Origin: JAALLB01 sp017643495
GTDB taxonomy: Bacteria; Pseudomonadota; Alphaproteobacteria; Rhizobiales; Rhizobiaceae
Length of the DNA: 64,000 nucleotides
Direction: 5' to 3'
Assembly (NCBI GenBank): GCA_965216105.1
Contig: OZ244147.1
Span: forward strand, 2,046,001 to 2,110,000
The notes beneath the pieces were generated by a model. It saw only the letters and a list, made by a program, of their open reading frames with translations, ran no database searches and was not told the origin of the DNA. Within the stretch, counting starts at the first letter, position 1. Each line of letters opens with the position of its first letter. This document shows, piece by piece, positions 8,553 through 15,802 of this stretch. A program made the translations under genes and the position numbers.

Positions 8553-10175
8553 ATGTCCGAGTTTGACTTCGTCATAGTCGGTGCCGGCTCTGCGGGCGCG
8601 GTTCTGGCCGACCGGCTCTCTGAAAATGGCCGTTACACAGTCTGCCTGCTGGAAGCCGGAGGTTCCGATCTCAATTTCTGGATCTGGATGCCAATCGGTT
8701 ACGGCAAGGCTTTCTACAACAAACGCATCAACTGGATGTATCACACAGAAGCCGATCCCGGCCTCAACAACCGGACAGGTTACTGGCCTCGCGGGAAGGT
8801 TCTTGGCGGCTCAAGCTCGATCAATGCCATGGTTTACATTCGCGGCCAGCAGCAGGATTTCGAAGACTGGAAAGCAATGGGAAACCCGGGTTGGGGATGG
8901 GACGATGTTTTCCCGTTCTTCAAGCGATCGGAAACCAACTGCAATGGTGCAGATGCATACCGGGGTGGCGATGGCCCCCTGCATGTCTTCTCGATGGATC
9001 GGGATGTACATCCGCTGTGCGAGAATTTCATCTCCGGTTGCGAGGAAGCAGGGTTCAACAGAAATCCGGACTTCAACGGGCAAAGCCAGGAAGGTGTGGG
9101 CCTGTACCAGATTACAGCCAGAAACGGCTTCAGAATGTCCACGGCCCGGGCCTATCTCTCGCGAGCCAAACGGCGCAAGAATGTAACCGTCAGGACCCAT
9201 GCCCACGTATCGCGCATTATGCTCAAGAATGGCCGGGCAACTGGCGTCTCATACCTGCAAGGTGACACTGAAAAAACCGTATCTGCCCGCCGTGAGGTCA
9301 TACTCAGTGCAGGAGCAGTCAACTCCCCGCAAATCCTGATGCTCTCAGGCATCGGGGATGGTACCGCCCTCCAGGAAAAGGGCATTGCAACAATGCACCA
9401 TTCACCGGCAGTTGGGCAGAACCTTCAGGATCATCTGGGGCTCGACTATCTCTACAGATCGAAAGTCCCGACCCTGAACCAGCAATTGCATCCCTGGTGG
9501 GGCAAGCTTTTGCACGGATTTCGATATGTGATGACCCGGCGTGGCCCCCTCTCCCTCAGCGTCAACCAAGGTGGCGGTTTTGTCAAAAGCAGTCCGGACT
9601 GTGAACGCCCCAACATGCAATTGTATTTTTCACCGGTCAGTTACACCAAGGCCCCGAAGGGCAAGCGACCACTAATGAACCCTGACCCATTTCCCGGGTT
9701 TTTGCTTGGCTTCCAGCCCACCAGACCGACCAGCCGCGGCTGCATCACTCTTCGTTCAGCCGATCCGCTCGACACACCGGAAATCCATCCCAACTCGCTC
9801 AGTACGAGCCTCGACCAGAAAGAAATGATTGAGGGCAGCAAACTGATGCGCCTGATTGCCAGCAGCCCAGCGATGAAGACGGTAATCGAAGAAGAGATAA
9901 GACCGGGCAAAACCGTACAGTCAGATGAAGAAATGCTGGAGGACGCCCGCAACCGCTGTTCAACAGTGTTTCACCCGGTCAGCACATGCCGAATGGGACA
10001 GGACCCGGAGCACAATGTTGTAGACAACCGTTTGCGTGTATACGGCGTTGCGGGATTACGGGTGATCGATGCTTCAATCTTCCCGACTGTCACTTCGGGA
10101 AATACCAATGCACCAACAATCATGGTTGGAGAAAAGGGATCTGACATGGTTCTCGAAGACAACAGGAGCACGTGA
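8553..10175 (+). CDS. GMC-family FAD oxidoreductase (choline-dehydrogenase-like)
   Basis: Flavoprotein of 540 aa oxidising an alcohol to an aldehyde. An N-terminal dinucleotide fold (VGAGSAGAVLADRL) is followed by an ADP-binding Glu in LLEAGG. The GMC signature 1 (RGKVLGGSSSINAMVYIRG, near residue 85) and the C-terminal substrate domain with the active-site His in FHPVSTCRMG are all present. The NTNAPTIMVGEK end is also standard. It resembles choline dehydrogenase BetA and related alcohol dehydrogenases. Located in the importer operon, it probably acts on the imported compound, with the aldehyde passed to the ALDH encoded at 136-1629. The gene overlaps or abuts the next flavoenzyme gene. Confidence 0.88.
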   Translation: MSEFDFVIVGAGSAGAVLADRLSENGRYTVCLLEAGGSDLNFWIWMPIGYGKAFYNKRINWMYHTEADPGLNNRTGYWPRGKVLGGSSSINAMVYIRGQQQDFEDWKAMGNPGWGWDDVFPFFKRSETNCNGADAYRGGDGPLHVFSMDRDVHPLCENFISGCEEAGFNRNPDFNGQSQEGVGLYQITARNGFRMSTARAYLSRAKRRKNVTVRTHAHVSRIMLKNGRATGVSYLQGDTEKTVSARREVILSAGAVNSPQILMLSGIGDGTALQEKGIATMHHSPAVGQNLQDHLGLDYLYRSKVPTLNQQLHPWWGKLLHGFRYVMTRRGPLSLSVNQGGGFVKSSPDCERPNMQLYFSPVSYTKAPKGKRPLMNPDPFPGFLLGFQPTRPTSRGCITLRSADPLDTPEIHPNSLSTSLDQKEMIEGSKLMRLIASSPAMKTVIEEEIRPGKTVQSDEEMLEDARNRCSTVFHPVSTCRMGQDPEHNVVDNRLRVYGVAGLRVIDASIFPTVTSGNTNAPTIMVGEKGSDMVLEDNRST

Positions 10176-10183
10176 GGCAAAGA

Positions 10184-11482
10184 ATGCAAGAGACACGTTT
10201 TTCCGACGATTTCAAAACCACACCCTATTGGCAGGACATCGCACCAAGGGTTGAACTTCCCGATACACCGTTACCGGAAGAAACCGACATTCTTGTCATT
10301 GGTGGCGGATATACCGGCCTCAATGCGGCATTGCAGACAGTGCGGGAAGGTCTGGGAACGCTCGTGCTTGACGCCGAACATCCGGGCTGGGGATGCAGCA
10401 TGCGCAATGGCGGCCAGCTTTCAACAAGCCTCAAACCTTCCCATTCCCAACTTGTACGCCGGTATGGCGAGGAACTCGCGACCCAGCTATGTCTCGAAGG
10501 ACAGGCCTCGCTTGACTACATGCACGATCTTGCAAAACAGGATGGTCTCGAACTTGGCCTACGTGAAACCGGACGTTTTCACGGAGTGCACAAACCCCAT
10601 CTTTACAACAGGCTGGCAAAGGAATGTGAAAAAGGGCATCCGGTCTGGAACACTGACTGTTTCATGGTTCCCAAATCCGAAATGGCTGGTGAACTGGATA
10701 CCGACGCCTATCATGGCGGCATTGTATACCCGCACCATTGTAGCATAGACGTTGCCAAATACCTGCCTTCCCTGCTCAAAACGGTTCTTCATAATGGCGC
10801 CACCATAAAGGGAAACTGCAAGGTTTTGAGTATTGAACGCAACGCGGCAGGTTTCACGGTCTTGACGACACAGGGACAGGTCAAGGCTGGAAAGGTAATC
10901 CTTGCCACCAACGGATATTCTGGTGCGCTGTCCCCATGGCACCAGAGACGAATAATTCCGATCGGCTCCTATGTGATCGCAACCGAGGAATTGCCGCGAA
11001 AGCTTGTTGACCGGCTCTTCCCGACAGACCGGGTTCTGTCTGACACCCGCAAGCTGGTATATTATTATCGCCTGACTCCCGACCGCAAACGTGTGCTGTT
11101 CGGCGGGCGCGTCTCCCTCAATGAAACCGATCCGCGAAACAGTGCACTGAAACTCCATCGTGACCTGGTAGCGCTGTTTCCCGAATTGGGGGCTACCAAA
11201 ATCAGTCATGGCTGGATGGGCTTTGTCGGATATACGTTCGACACGCTCGCTCACAGCGGCGAAGACAAAGGGCTCTATTATGCCGGCGGTTATTGCGGTT
11301 CAGGGGTTGGCATGGCGAGCTATCTGGGCATGAGGATCGGGCAGAAGGCTGCCGGCAGGGAAAAGACGGCCTCGGCCTTTGAACGTATCCCTTACCCTAC
11401 CCGTCCGCTTTATTACGGAAACCCCTGGTTTCTGGCGCCATCTGTTCTGGTTTACAGGTTCCGCGACCGTTTCGGCATCTGA
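10184..11482 (+). CDS. FAD-dependent amine/amino-acid oxidase (DAO family, PuuB-like)
   Basis: The 432-aa flavoprotein starts at ATG 10184, preceded by GAGG; a GTG at 10172 overlapping the upstream stop is an alternative. The FAD-binding motif VIGGGYTGLNAAL lies near residue 35, followed by the GWGCSMRNGGQ block typical of gamma-glutamylputrescine oxidase (PuuB) and related DAO enzymes. The C-terminal GYCGSGVGMASYLG glycine-rich block is also present. It would oxidise a primary or secondary amine to an aldehyde or imine. It closes the importer operon and may supply aldehyde to the ALDH. TauY-type taurine dehydrogenase large subunits are distant members of the same superfamily, but no TauX partner is adjacent. 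Confidence 0.82.
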   Translation: MQETRFSDDFKTTPYWQDIAPRVELPDTPLPEETDILVIGGGYTGLNAALQTVREGLGTLVLDAEHPGWGCSMRNGGQLSTSLKPSHSQLVRRYGEELATQLCLEGQASLDYMHDLAKQDGLELGLRETGRFHGVHKPHLYNRLAKECEKGHPVWNTDCFMVPKSEMAGELDTDAYHGGIVYPHHCSIDVAKYLPSLLKTVLHNGATIKGNCKVLSIERNAAGFTVLTTQGQVKAGKVILATNGYSGALSPWHQRRIIPIGSYVIATEELPRKLVDRLFPTDRVLSDTRKLVYYYRLTPDRKRVLFGGRVSLNETDPRNSALKLHRDLVALFPELGATKISHGWMGFVGYTFDTLAHSGEDKGLYYAGGYCGSGVGMASYLGMRIGQKAAGREKTASAFERIPYPTRPLYYGNPWFLAPSVLVYRFRDRFGI

Positions 11483-11516
11483 TCAAAAAGCATTACCAGC
11501 TGCCAGGTACCCGAAT

Positions 11517-11543
11517 GCGAAAGGCCCACTAAAGGCCTTTCGC
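11517..11543. terminator. Hairpin between convergent genes
   Basis: GCGAAAGGCC and GGCCTTTCGC form a perfect 10-bp stem with a 7-nt loop between the amine oxidase gene and the convergent metallo-hydrolase gene. T-tracts are weak on both sides, so the hairpin could serve either direction. Confidence 0.6.
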
Positions 11544-11554
11544 AACACAATGGA

Positions 11555-12538
11555 TCACGTGGTTTGGGCATTGTGGCCAAAATACATGAACTCTTTGTTC
11601 ATGCCGGAAATTTCGGCTGCATCCAGTTGCATGTTGGCACTGTCCAGCATCTTGTAGCTTTTCTGCGCTTTCACCCATTCATCAGCAGGCGCAAGCGTTG
11701 ACAGCGTATAAGTGGTGGTTTCATTGAGATAGTGGGTGGGAATAACAACCTTCGGCTTCAACTTGTCCACGATTGCATCTGCCTGTTCGTATGACAGGAT
11801 GTGTTGCGAACCATCAACCGGTATTGTCAGTACATCAATCTGCCCGATCGCATCCCAGAATTCAGGGGCAGGATCAGGACGGTTGTCACCCCATATTAAT
11901 GTTCTGATGCCTCCGGTTTCAATCACATATACCACCATGTCCATATGACCCACATTGTTTGGAGCACAAGCTTCAACCCCGAATTCCTTCAGGGCATTTG
12001 TCCAGTTGTACCAGCCTGGTGCAACACAGGCATGTTTGTCTGCAAATCCCGTAATCTTGAGGTCGGCAAACTCAAACGTGCCAACCATCCGGTCGAGCAC
12101 CATTGTCGATACGGGGCGATCAATCGCATCATGGTCAAAATGGGTGTGCGTTGACATGGTGATATCAACAGGTGTCTCGGCAAACTTCTGCTTGAACCAC
12201 AACCCCCAGGCTCCGGAAGGGTCATCGCGCCAGGGATCAACCATGATCGATGCGCCACCCGGCGAGGTGATCTTGAAAGCGCAGTGTCCGTAGTAATCAA
12301 TGCCTACTGCCCCTTCTGAAAAAGCAGTCTTGTTCTGCAACTCAATGACATGATTGTTGTTGCCGGGTTGCGTCCAATCGGTTGACTGCGCCTTTGCATC
12401 CGTTGTCCCCAACAATGAGGTTGCCGTGCCAACACCGGCAGCTCCTGCCGCCATGAAGAATGACCGACGCGACAAGCCCGGGGCAAGTTCGTCAACCTTG
12501 CCGTCCAGCCTGACCGGTTTTAAATCCTTCTTTTCCAT
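11555..12538 (-). CDS. Tat-exported metallo-beta-lactamase-fold hydrolase
   Basis: The 327-aa protein has a twin-arginine signal (LSRRSFFMAAGAAG at about residues 22-35) with cleavage likely after DAKA near residue 50, so it is exported folded. The mature domain is of the UlaG/MBL type: YYGHCAF, then the metal motif THTHFDHDAID, a distal Asp in WGDNR, and a final His in IPTHYL. The ribosome site GGGAGAAGGAAA is strong. The substrate is unknown; UlaG-like proteins are usually cytoplasmic lactonases, so periplasmic export is unusual. It lies downstream of, and in the same direction as, the GAF-LuxR regulator gene, separated by an inverted-repeat-rich gap. Confidence 0.8.
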   Translation of the reverse strand: MEKKDLKPVRLDGKVDELAPGLSRRSFFMAAGAAGVGTATSLLGTTDAKAQSTDWTQPGNNNHVIELQNKTAFSEGAVGIDYYGHCAFKITSPGGASIMVDPWRDDPSGAWGLWFKQKFAETPVDITMSTHTHFDHDAIDRPVSTMVLDRMVGTFEFADLKITGFADKHACVAPGWYNWTNALKEFGVEACAPNNVGHMDMVVYVIETGGIRTLIWGDNRPDPAPEFWDAIGQIDVLTIPVDGSQHILSYEQADAIVDKLKPKVVIPTHYLNETTTYTLSTLAPADEWVKAQKSYKMLDSANMQLDAAEISGMNKEFMYFGHNAQTT

Positions 12539-12606
12539 TTTCCTTCTCCCTCTTGATTACCCGCGTGATTGCGGCACATACAGGGTATGGGAAAAACGGG
12601 CGAACT

Positions 12607-12648
12607 TACCCCCTAGAAGAATACGGGGGAAACATGGGGTATTTCCCC
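12607..12648 (-). promoter_or_regulatory. Clustered C-rich/G-rich inverted repeats upstream of the exported MBL gene
   Basis: Within the 113-bp gap before the MBL start there are TACCCC (12607-12612) with its inverted copy GGGGTA (12636-12641), and GGGGAAA (12626-12632) with TTTCCCC (12642-12648). Placement about 70-110 bp upstream of the start suits activator sites, most simply for the adjacent LuxR-type regulator. Confidence 0.4.
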
Positions 12649-12651
12649 ATA

Positions 12652-13614
12652 TCAGTTCAGGGATGTCAGGTGTTGCCTGAGGTTGGTCTTCCGGTTTCGC
12701 AAGCCAAGCTTCCTGCGAATATTGTTACGGTGGAAATCAACCGTGCTGGTCCCCCGCGACAGGGTTGAGGCAATTTCCTTCGTTGTCCGGCCATGCAGTA
12801 TCATTTGCATCACTTCCGCTTCCGTGGGAGTAAGCCTTTCCATCGCCTCCGCCATTCGGGACGACAGCGACGAAGTGATGTCTTTCAGGTTTCTTTCCAC
12901 GAGTTCCAGATAGGAGCTTTGCAATTGCTGGTCTGCATCAAGGTGCCGCAGCTTGCTGATATGTGGAAGCACCAGTCCCCTGATCTGGCCAAGAATGCGT
13001 TTTTCAACTTCATTTTTTGATGTTTCAACATTCTCAAGAAGAATTCGCAGAGCCGTATTGGCGTCCTCAAGGGCCTGGGTTCGTTCTTTGATGATAGTTT
13101 CCCGGTTTTCAACGGTCTTGCGAAGTTCGGATTGGGCAAGCTTGCGGGTTTCCACTTCCTGCAGCATGGCCAAATCATCTTCCACAACGCGACCAAATTC
13201 CTGCAAGCCTTTCCGAAACATCATGGCTCGCTTGTTTCTTTTCCGGTCCAGCACACAGATCGTTCCGAAGAGTTCTCCATCCGGCCATTTCAACGGGTAC
13301 CCAATGTAAAACGTCATGTCGAATTCAAGGTCTTCGTTGTCATGCCATGCCGGATCGCACTTGGCATCTTCCACCACCAGTTCACCATCATTACTGATCA
13401 CGCCGAAACAATAGAGTTTCTCATGAAGGTGGTAGTTCTGTCCCGGCCTGTAGGGGTTGTCATCACCTTCGCTTGAAACTGCAACGGAATGGTCCGGTAC
13501 ATTCGTGCGCATGATCAGGGTCGCCGGAACATCAGCGAGTTCGGAAATCAGGTCGACCACACGTTGCCATTTTGCAAGCATCCCGGTCGTTATCCGGGGT
13601 TTTGCACCTGTCAT
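12652..13614 (-). CDS. GAF-domain LuxR-family transcriptional regulator
   Basis: The 320-aa protein starts at ATG 13614, which has a strong GGGAGGT ribosome site; a longer in-frame extension to 13797 lacks one. An N-terminal GAF-like sensor domain (about residues 10-150, with GYPLKWPDGELFGTICVLD) is followed by a coiled-coil linker (about 160-215). A C-terminal LuxR-type helix-turn-helix follows (LTPTEAEVMQMILHGRTTKEI then STVDFHRNNIRRKLG). There is no receiver domain, so signal sensing is probably direct by the GAF domain or through an unknown partner. It probably controls the exported MBL-fold gene directly downstream, and possibly its own gene. Confidence 0.87.
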   Translation of the reverse strand: MTGAKPRITTGMLAKWQRVVDLISELADVPATLIMRTNVPDHSVAVSSEGDDNPYRPGQNYHLHEKLYCFGVISNDGELVVEDAKCDPAWHDNEDLEFDMTFYIGYPLKWPDGELFGTICVLDRKRNKRAMMFRKGLQEFGRVVEDDLAMLQEVETRKLAQSELRKTVENRETIIKERTQALEDANTALRILLENVETSKNEVEKRILGQIRGLVLPHISKLRHLDADQQLQSSYLELVERNLKDITSSLSSRMAEAMERLTPTEAEVMQMILHGRTTKEIASTLSRGTSTVDFHRNNIRRKLGLRNRKTNLRQHLTSLN

Positions 13615-13873
13615 GGTATCTACCTCCCTCATCAAACCCAGCCCTGTACTCCAGCACACATCCCACCCCTGTGATGTGCAGGGCTTCATGTTCGCCAGTT
13701 TTTGACAGACAGGCAAGATGGGAGTTGGGGATATGTTGTTTGAAGAGCATTCACAAATGCGGGAAATCGGGAGGCTGGATACCATAATAACAAGCACCGA
13801 CGTATAAACCGCTGCAAATCACCCGGACAAGTAAAACCGGCAAAATGCAAATAATTGAAATATCAGTGAAATA

Positions 13874-13949
13874 TGGTGCCCCCACACGGACTCGAACCGC
13901 GGACCTACTGATTACAAATCAGTTGCTCTACCAGCTGAGCTATAGGGGC
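13874..13949 (-). tRNA. tRNA-Thr (anticodon UGU)
   Basis: Read on the minus strand, the acceptor GCCCCTA pairs with TGGGGGC, the D-arm is AGCTCAGCTGGTAGAGC, and the anticodon stem CTGA/TCAG encloses loop TTTGTAA with anticodon TGT. The T-arm has GTTCGAGTC. The 3' CCA is encoded (13874-13876). Length is 76 nt and all stems close. Confidence 0.97.
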
Positions 13950-14122
13950 TGAGGCAGAACCGGATCGTACAGGAATCCATTTGTTGCCTTCGCTGGATGC
14001 GTCTTTATTCCCTTTTCATTCCTGTTGCAACCCATCTTTGCAGGTTGTTTGCACTCTTTGAATATCCGTGCCTTTCCCAAGACACACACCGTGCTGATTT
14101 GCGAAAATACCCTCAAACATTC

Positions 14123-15046
14123 TCAATAATAAAGCGACACAGCGTGCCGGGCTTCGGCGAAGAAAAGCCATCTTTCCGCGAACAAACCGGCAATCAGCCC
14201 AAACACAGCCAGAACAAGCAGAAACTGGCTGGCTGCACCGGTGGCAAACATCGCCAACAGGCACAGGACCAGTGGCAGGGCTGCTCCCAAAACAAGTGAT
14301 ATTATCCGAAGTTTGGCAGCATGCTTGCGACCAATCCTGTGAACCATTTCCTTGGTCAGGTAGTTCTGGCCCGAATGCGGTTTTTCCAGCAGGCGCACTG
14401 TTCCCAGGAAGCCGAGGCCGGTTGCAGTTCCTGTATCGGACCCCATGGCTTCCAGCGTTGCACGCCCGCCATTCTGCCACCAGAGAAGTTTCATCAGCCA
14501 GGCACACCCAAGGGCAACAAGCCCGAGCAAGGGGACAGATAGCCCGGCAAAACTTTGCCAGTGCCCAAATGCACCTGCAAACAAAATCCCGCTGGTCAGC
14601 GAAAAAGCCAGATAGCAGGCCGGGGTCATCCAGGTATTCCAGACAGGAACAGTCTTGAGTTGGGCATAAATCATCGATGTCGTGAAAACAGTAGCTGCGG
14701 CACCGATTGCAACCAGAATTCCGAGAGGTGCGATGCGTTCGCCAAAGAACACCCAGAAGAGCGCGTAAAAACCAAACAGAACCAGTGTGATGATTGCACA
14801 AACCCCTTCCCTTGAAAGCCACGACGAGCGCCATTGCGAAATTGCCCGCCAGGCACGTTCCGGATGGCCAAGGTGGAAGGTTGAGGATATCAGCCCCATC
14901 ACGGCAAGGCCGCCGGCAACCAGACATGCCAGAAAAGCACCGGGGCCGCTTTCAGGCATCGGCACGCCAAGCCCGATCATTGCCAGAAAGCCGAAACCTG
15001 CACCGGATGTGACGGTAAAAAAGATGACTGATACTGCGGGATGCAT
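14123..15046 (-). CDS. soeC: SoeC-type membrane anchor of sulfite dehydrogenase (DmsC family)
   Basis: The 307-aa polytopic membrane protein belongs to the DmsC/NrfD-like anchor family, with about eight hydrophobic segments from residue 5 onward and the conserved STFHLGHPERAWRA segment near residue 55. In SoeABC it anchors the cytoplasm-facing catalytic subunits and passes electrons to quinone. It is the last gene of the soeA-soeB-soeC operon, 12 bp after soeB. The sulfite assignment rests on the catalytic subunit lacking a Tat signal and on the sulfonate genes nearby. DMSO, thiosulfate or polysulfide reductase anchors look similar. Confidence 0.78.
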   Translation of the reverse strand: MHPAVSVIFFTVTSGAGFGFLAMIGLGVPMPESGPGAFLACLVAGGLAVMGLISSTFHLGHPERAWRAISQWRSSWLSREGVCAIITLVLFGFYALFWVFFGERIAPLGILVAIGAAATVFTTSMIYAQLKTVPVWNTWMTPACYLAFSLTSGILFAGAFGHWQSFAGLSVPLLGLVALGCAWLMKLLWWQNGGRATLEAMGSDTGTATGLGFLGTVRLLEKPHSGQNYLTKEMVHRIGRKHAAKLRIISLVLGAALPLVLCLLAMFATGAASQFLLVLAVFGLIAGLFAERWLFFAEARHAVSLYY

Positions 15047-15058
15047 GTCAGATGAACC

Positions 15059-15802
15059 TCAGAGTTTTTCCAGTGCGCTGTCAAGCCAGCCAAGAAAGCC
15101 GCCACTGGCCTTGTCTGCCGGTGCTGCCTGTTTTGACAATGGTGTGTTTGAATGGGTTTTGGGCCGGGGTGGCAAATACTTGTTCACCGGACGGGTGCCC
15201 TGCTCCGGCATCAGGTCCATGCCGCCGCGTTCTGCCACGAGTTTTGATACATCTGATTCCGGATCACCCAAATCCCCGAAATGCCGTGCCTGTGCAGGAC
15301 ATGTGCGAACACATGCGGGCACGCGATCAACCTCGGGAATGTTTTCGTTGTAAATCCGGTCAACGCACAGGGTGCATTTTTTCATGACATTCTCGACCGG
15401 GTCCATTTCCCGGGCGCCATACGGACAGGCCCAGGCGCACAAGCCACAGCCAATGCACATGCTTTCATCAACCAGAACAATGCCGTCTTCACCGCGCTTG
15501 TAGCTTGCCCCGGTCGGACAAACGGTTACGCATGGCGCATCCTCACAGTGCAGGCAGGACTTCGGGAAATGGACAATCTGGGCAGGTGCATTGTCCGGCG
15601 TAACCTCGAATGTATGAATGCGGTTGAGCCATGACCCGACAGGATCGGCACCATATGCATCTTCATCGCCAAGCGGCGCACCATATCCGCCTGTATTCCA
15701 CTCCTTGCAGTTCACAACACAAGCATGGCATCCGACACAAGTGTCCAGATCGATGACAAGACCCAGTTTCTTTCCGGTTGTTTCGGTTGGCAAGGAAGTC
15801 AT
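15059..15802 (-). CDS. soeB: SoeB-type 4Fe-4S ferredoxin subunit of sulfite dehydrogenase
   Basis: The 247-aa electron-transfer subunit carries four cysteine clusters typical of DmsB/PhsB/SoeB: CVGCHACVVNC, CLHCEDAPCVTVCP, CIGCGLCAWACP and CTLCVDRI...CVRTCP. Together they wire electrons from the molybdenum subunit to the membrane anchor. Start chosen at ATG 15802, which overlaps the soeA stop as ATGA and has GGAGTGGAC upstream; a GTG at 15811 is possible but inferior. There is no signal peptide, in line with a cytoplasmic location. Confidence 0.83.
   Translation of the reverse strand: MTSLPTETTGKKLGLVIDLDTCVGCHACVVNCKEWNTGGYGAPLGDEDAYGADPVGSWLNRIHTFEVTPDNAPAQIVHFPKSCLHCEDAPCVTVCPTGASYKRGEDGIVLVDESMCIGCGLCAWACPYGAREMDPVENVMKKCTLCVDRIYNENIPEVDRVPACVRTCPAQARHFGDLGDPESDVSKLVAERGGMDLMPEQGTRPVNKYLPPRPKTHSNTPLSKQAAPADKASGGFLGWLDSALEKL

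Noticed and set aside
10559..11254. 231-aa antisense frame opposite the flavin oxidase gene
   Set aside because: The plus-strand gene has clear FAD motifs and homologous pattern throughout; the antisense frame shows none.
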